Origin: Alistipes sp. CAG:268
GTDB taxonomy: Bacteria; Bacteroidota; Bacteroidia; Bacteroidales; Rikenellaceae
DNA length: 10,352 nucleotides
Assembly (NCBI GenBank): GCA_000434235.1
Contig: FR892009.1
Coordinates: 11,635-21,986, forward strand
Direction of reading: 5' to 3'
Positions 7,430-10,352 of the stretch are shown one piece after another; positions within the stretch are counted from its first letter, which is position 1; each line of letters starts with the position of its first letter. The position numbers and the translations under genes were made by a program. The notes beneath the pieces were generated by a model. It was not told the DNA's origin. It did not search any database and was given only the letters and a program-made list of their open reading frames with translations.

Positions 7430-7437
7430 CAAATATA
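7430..7437 (-). promoter_or_regulatory. Bacteroidetes-type -7 box for the methyl-transfer/hydrolase operon
   Basis: On the minus strand these bases read TATATTTG, an exact match to the Bacteroidetes sigma-70-type -7 consensus TAnnTTTG. It lies 45 bases before the start of the first URO-D gene, giving a leader of about 40 bases. No clean TTTG -33 element was found at the usual distance, which fits a promoter that needs an activator such as the divergent AraC protein (inference). Confidence 0.6.
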
Positions 7438-7485
7438 TGATCAAAAAAGGCTCTGATCTATGGCGTGATTTGCATTTAATTGTGT

Positions 7486-7493
7486 TATATTTG
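7486..7493 (+). promoter_or_regulatory. Bacteroidetes-type -7 box for the AraC-family regulator
   Basis: The plus strand reads TATATTTG, again matching TAnnTTTG, 26 bases before the ATG at 7520. Transcription would begin close to 7500. This argues against the in-frame TTG at 7496 as the start codon. A TTTG at 7469-7472 is only 13 bases upstream, shorter than the usual spacing for a -33 element. The 48 bases between the two opposed -7 boxes are the natural place for a regulator to bind. Confidence 0.55.
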
Positions 7494-7519
7494 CATTGGA
7501 TCGGTCAAATGATAAAACC

Positions 7520-8413
7520 ATGCTTTACGAAACTATTATTCCGGCCTCCGGGTGTTCGTTCACGAAGAAGAATTTCGTCTTCAAACACTTTCCGCCCGAT
7601 TGGCACTACCATCCCGAATACGAACTTGTGGCCATTACCGAGGGCTTCGGAAAACGTTTCGTCGGGAATGGCGTGAGTGAATTCTTTCCCGGTGACATTG
7701 CGCTCATCGGATCGAACGTCCCCCATTTCCATCTCAGCGATCAGGTATTCTATGAGGACAACGACCTGTACTGTTCCTCCGAGGTCATCCAGTTCAATCT
7801 CAATGTCTTCCCGGCAGAGTTCCGGACGATGCCCGAGTTTGCGGGCGTCGTGCGCCTGCTGAACGAGAGTGTCCGCGGGCTGCTGTTCCGCCACGGGGCG
7901 GACGTTGATTGGATTCTCGGCCGGTTGTCCAACTTCGAGCGGCTCGACGGCCTTACCCGTTACGTGGAGCTGTTCCGCATTCTGGGGCGTTTGAGCCGGG
8001 GGACGGAGTTCACCTATCTTTCCACCTCGGTCGGAGGTGGATACGGACGGGTCAAGGAGCTGCACAATCTGCCCGTCAGCCGTGCGTATCAGTACCTGGC
8101 CAACAATTTCAGAGAGACGGTCACTCTCGAGAAGGTGGCCGAATACGCCGGCCAGAACCCTACGGCGCTGTGCCGGAATTTCAAGCAATCCACCGGCCGC
8201 AGCATCTTCAGCTGCCTGCTCGAGATCCGGATCGACTTCGCCTACAAACTGTTGGTCAATTCGGATTTCAGCATCATCCAGGTGGCATATGAGTCCGGAT
8301 TCCGGAACATTTCGCACTTCAACCACAAGTTCAAGGAGATGTCGGGTCTCTCTCCGCTCGAGTACCGGCGCATGCACCGGGCCAAGGGGCGGGATTCGGA
8401 AGAGGATGCCTGA
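7520..8413 (+). CDS. AraC-family transcriptional regulator with N-terminal cupin domain
   Basis: A 297-residue cytoplasmic DNA-binding regulator. The N-terminal ~100 residues form a cupin-like sensor domain, with WHYHPEYEL (His29, His31, Glu33) and then EFFPGDIALIGSNVPHFHL, the usual two cupin motifs. In this family the domain commonly senses a sugar or small ligand. Residues ~190-285 form the double helix-turn-helix: first ETVTLEKVAEYAGQNPTALC, then FSIIQVAYESGFRNISHFNH, followed by the conserved FKEMSGLSPLEYRR. I start at the ATG at 7520. The longer TTG start at 7496 would fall at the predicted transcription start. The gene is divergent from the seven-gene operon and convergent with the SusD/lipoprotein unit. 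It most likely controls the operon and itself from the shared intergenic region (inference). Unlike the hybrid two-component or ECF sigma regulators common in PULs, it has no membrane segment. Confidence 0.94.
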   Translation: MLYETIIPASGCSFTKKNFVFKHFPPDWHYHPEYELVAITEGFGKRFVGNGVSEFFPGDIALIGSNVPHFHLSDQVFYEDNDLYCSSEVIQFNLNVFPAEFRTMPEFAGVVRLLNESVRGLLFRHGADVDWILGRLSNFERLDGLTRYVELFRILGRLSRGTEFTYLSTSVGGGYGRVKELHNLPVSRAYQYLANNFRETVTLEKVAEYAGQNPTALCRNFKQSTGRSIFSCLLEIRIDFAYKLLVNSDFSIIQVAYESGFRNISHFNHKFKEMSGLSPLEYRRMHRAKGRDSEEDA

Positions 8414-8436
8414 GGGGGCGATCCGGCGGGAGAATG

Positions 8437-8462
8437 TGCGGGGCGGAGATCTCCGCCCCGCA
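8437..8462. terminator. Perfect GC-rich palindrome between convergent genes, probable bidirectional terminator
   Basis: A 26-base perfect inverted repeat with no spacer, centred on AGATCT at 8447-8452. The left arm reads TGCGGGGCGG at 8437-8446 and the right arm is its exact complement. As RNA it would form a strong hairpin with a tight loop on either strand. It lies between the AraC stop (8413) and the stop of the lipoprotein gene (8469), as expected for a shared terminator. The flanks are only weakly T-rich, so it does not have a classic U tract. Confidence 0.65.
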
Positions 8463-8468
8463 GCTATT

Positions 8469-9806
8469 CTACTCTTCGGTGCCTTCCGTTCCGAGGTCGA
8501 TCAGGCTGAGTTTGGTGAAACTGCAGGCCAGAGGCCCGGAATCGGGGAAGTTGAACAGGAATCCGAGCGTCACCTCGGTCTCGGAGTCCAGCGTGAACTG
8601 AACCGATGCGTCCGAATAGGTGTCCGAATAGGCTATGGCCGAATCGAGCGCTTCCCTGTCCGGAATCTCCCCGCCTTTTGCGATGACCAGATAACAGGTC
8701 CCGTGGCCGCCCCAGTAATTCTTGATGAATTCGTCGAACGGAGTGGCCGACAACAGGTATTTTCCGGCGGGCAGGGTGGTCGTCTGGCGGATTTTGCCGT
8801 TTTCGATCCCTGCCTGCGGGTCGGTGTCGAAACTGATGGCTCCGATGCAGTTGCGACCGAAGCGGAGCTCCAGGCCTCCCTGCATCTCGGGATATGTCTT
8901 CGGATCGCTGGCCGCGTTGATCTTGCAGTTGTCACTGATCACCCAGTCGGCCGGTGTCGAGTAGCTGTCGGCCGGCGGACATCCCTCTGCCACGGCGAAC
9001 GGGGCTTGATAGTTCTTCAGATATTGGTCGCTCACGTCGTTGAGGTCGGTTGGCAGCTCCTCCACCTTGAGGATTTCGGACCACAGCCAGCGGTCGGATT
9101 TCGACGTCTTGACCGCTACCCGGGCAAAACAGTAATCCCGGAAGTTGTTGATGTATCCGTCGATGTATTTCGATGCGGGCATCGAGATCTCGATGGGCCG
9201 TTCGGTCGATACCTCATCGGCCGACTGGGCGATCGGTGTGCTCGAATTGACCAGCTTTGTGGGCCCGACATAGAGTCGTGCGTCCGTGAGTTCGATGTCG
9301 GGATCGTCGGGGAAGAGCGCCTTGACTGAGAACGAGGCGTTGATGTTCGTGACATCGGTCGTGACCTTGAAGTCGCTGATCTCGAAATAGGGCGTGATTT
9401 CGATGTCGGGAACCACGTAGTTGCCCCTCATGGTGAAGACCATCGTGTCGAGTACGGTCTGTCCCTGGTCGTCGGTGTGCTGCGGCCAGCCGGTCCACTC
9501 CCACGGATAGGTGATCGTCATTTTGGGCATCAGTTTGTATTCGCCGTCGAAAAGCAGCGAAGAGTAGGTCCCGTCGTATTTCACGCGGATTCCCCAGCCT
9601 TCGTGCTTGCCGAACCCGTCCTGGAAGAACTGGATGATCTCGTCGTTGGCGTCCGAGGGGCTCCCGTCCATGTAGACCGGGGCCCCGTTGTGAACCAGAC
9701 GGCCGGTCATCCAGGTCGAGGGAGGATCGAAATTGTCCTTTTTGCATCCTGTCAGCAGAGTCGTTGCGAGCAGCGCAACGGTGGACCATATTCTGATTGT
9801 TTTCAT
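8469..9806 (-). CDS. PUL-associated surface lipoprotein, DUF3823/DUF5013-like
   Basis: A 445-residue lipoprotein. The signal peptide ends in the lipobox LLTGC with the lipidated Cys21, followed by KKDNFDPPS, so it is anchored in the outer membrane and probably faces outward. Residues ~30-140 (TGRLVHNGAPVYMDG, then GEYKLMPKMTITYPWEW) match the N-terminal domain of DUF3823 proteins, a carboxypeptidase-regulatory-like beta sandwich found next to SusC/SusD pairs. Residues ~140-250 look like a second Ig-like domain. Residues ~265-440 resemble DUF5013, a jelly-roll that may bind glycan, with AGKYLLSATPFDEFIKNYWG. The stop of the SusD gene lies 16 bp upstream, so the two are co-transcribed. In such loci the third gene usually encodes a surface glycan-binding protein of the SusE/F or SGBP type, and I infer that role here. 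No catalytic motif is visible. Domain names come from pattern recognition. Confidence 0.85.
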   Translation of the reverse strand: MKTIRIWSTVALLATTLLTGCKKDNFDPPSTWMTGRLVHNGAPVYMDGSPSDANDEIIQFFQDGFGKHEGWGIRVKYDGTYSSLLFDGEYKLMPKMTITYPWEWTGWPQHTDDQGQTVLDTMVFTMRGNYVVPDIEITPYFEISDFKVTTDVTNINASFSVKALFPDDPDIELTDARLYVGPTKLVNSSTPIAQSADEVSTERPIEISMPASKYIDGYINNFRDYCFARVAVKTSKSDRWLWSEILKVEELPTDLNDVSDQYLKNYQAPFAVAEGCPPADSYSTPADWVISDNCKINAASDPKTYPEMQGGLELRFGRNCIGAISFDTDPQAGIENGKIRQTTTLPAGKYLLSATPFDEFIKNYWGGHGTCYLVIAKGGEIPDREALDSAIAYSDTYSDASVQFTLDSETEVTLGFLFNFPDSGPLACSFTKLSLIDLGTEGTEE

Positions 9807-9822
9807 GGCGTGTTTTCGTTGT

Positions 9823-10352
9823 TTATTCCTGATACGGATTCTTTACCAGCAGCGGGTTGTTGTTCAAAACCGACTGGTCGATCGAGGCATAGTAGTTCTT
9901 GGTCTGGAACCAGAGCGGGAATTTCCGCTTGGTGTTGTGGATCCGGCGGAAGATCCATTTTCCGTCGTCGGGGTCTCCCGGAGCATATACCTTGTAGGGC
10001 CACAGTCCGTAGATGAGGGCCGTTTCGGTGTCGGCCTGTCCGTCGAAAAGTTTGTCGGCGATGCGGAACCGCTTCAGGTCGTAGAAACGCAGTCCTTCGA
10101 ATGCGAACTCGGCGGTACGTTCTCGAAGGAAGGTCTCATATCCGGTGATCTCGTCCGGTTCGATTTCGCGGATGCCGGCGCGGCGGCGCACTTCGTTGAG
10201 ATAGTCGGCAGCCTTGGCCTTTTCGCCCAGCTCCCAGGCGGCTTCGGCGGCATTGAGCAGTACCTCGGCATAGCGGAACCGGCAGAATGCCAGGTCGCTC
10301 TGTCCCATCATCTCGCTGCCGGCCTTCGAATCGACGTACTTGCGCAGCAGGA
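9823..10352 (-). CDS. SusD/RagB-family outer-membrane glycan-binding lipoprotein, C-terminal part
   Basis: The C-terminal 175 residues of a SusD-like protein, with the frame open to the right edge. The family signature is clear: FCRFRYAEVLLNAAEAAWEL and ADYLNEVRRRAGI form the last helical repeat, followed by RERTAEFAFEGLRFYDLKRF. The sequence ends WFQTKNYYASIDQSVLNNNP, then LLVKNPYQE, with a typical SusD C-terminus (NPYQ before the stop). SusD proteins are lipid-anchored lids that work with a SusC TonB-dependent transporter to capture oligosaccharides at the cell surface. The SusC and the SusD N-terminus should lie just beyond the right edge. The gene is followed 16 bp later by the lipoprotein gene. 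The bound glycan cannot be told from this fragment. Confidence 0.95.
   Translation of the reverse strand, partial: LLRKYVDSKAGSEMMGQSDLAFCRFRYAEVLLNAAEAAWELGEKAKAADYLNEVRRRAGIREIEPDEITGYETFLRERTAEFAFEGLRFYDLKRFRIADKLFDGQADTETALIYGLWPYKVYAPGDPDDGKWIFRRIHNTKRKFPLWFQTKNYYASIDQSVLNNNPLLVKNPYQE

Larger units (their letters stand above)
1..7437 (-). other. Predicted seven-gene operon: corrinoid methyl transfer plus exported glycoside hydrolases
   Basis: Seven consecutive minus-strand genes run from 7384 to beyond the left edge. The gaps, in order of transcription, are 18, 10, 23 (or a 4-base overlap with the alternative start), 11, 4 and -4 bases. No terminator-like hairpin was seen between any of them. 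A single promoter box at 7430-7437 precedes the set. The spacing is direct evidence for co-transcription. Shared function is inferred. Confidence 0.8.

Noticed and set aside
7385..7470. A cobalamin riboswitch before the corrinoid operon
   Set aside because: The leader is only about 40 bases from the predicted start site and lacks a B12-box-like element. It is too short for a known cobalamin riboswitch.
7496..7519. TTG at 7496 as the AraC start codon
   Set aside because: It lies 3 bases after a TAnnTTTG -7 box, near the expected transcription start, and adds eight residues with no family support. The ATG at 7520 is a better start.

Overview
The window looks like a chromosomal glycan-utilisation locus from a GC-rich member of the Bacteroidales, perhaps Alistipes-like. 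The taxon is an inference. It rests on a SusD/RagB outer-membrane protein, a DUF3823-type lipoprotein with a GC-KKD lipobox, promoter -7 boxes of the Bacteroidetes form TAnnTTTG, few obvious Shine-Dalgarno sequences, and a coding GC that I judge by eye to be near 60%. No RNA gene, insertion sequence, CRISPR array or phage gene was seen.

Layout from right to left. (1) 10352-8469, minus strand: the tail of a polysaccharide utilisation locus (PUL), with the C-terminal part of a SusD-like glycan-binding protein and then a surface lipoprotein with DUF3823/DUF5013-like architecture. This unit ends at a perfect GC-rich palindrome (8437-8462), which it shares with the convergent regulator gene. (2) 7520-8413, plus strand: an AraC-family regulator with an N-terminal cupin-type sensor domain. 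(3) 7385-7519: a divergent promoter region with one TATATTTG -7 box facing each way. (4) 7384 to the left edge, minus strand: seven tightly packed genes that read as one operon. The order is a URO-D-fold methyltransferase-like protein, a cobalamin-binding corrinoid protein, a MetH-activation-domain-like protein, a second URO-D-fold (MtaA/CmuA-like) protein, a secreted clan GH-A glycoside hydrolase, a large secreted GH51 alpha-L-arabinofuranosidase, and the N-terminus of a secreted protein resembling the GxGYxYxP putative glycoside hydrolase family.

The main point of interest is this operon. The four promoter-proximal genes form a compact corrinoid-dependent methyl-transfer module. The three distal genes are exported carbohydrate-active enzymes, and the gaps between all seven genes are only -4 to about 23 bp. 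The simplest reading is that glycans imported or trimmed by this locus carry methyl ethers (O-methyl sugars, or methoxylated aromatics esterified to arabinose side chains), and that the cell removes the methyl group anaerobically through a corrinoid. That substrate assignment is inferred from gene order and is not shown by the sequence. No MtaB-, MttB- or MtrH-like gene and no RACo-type reductive activator is visible, so one URO-D protein may act on the substrate and the other on the methyl acceptor.
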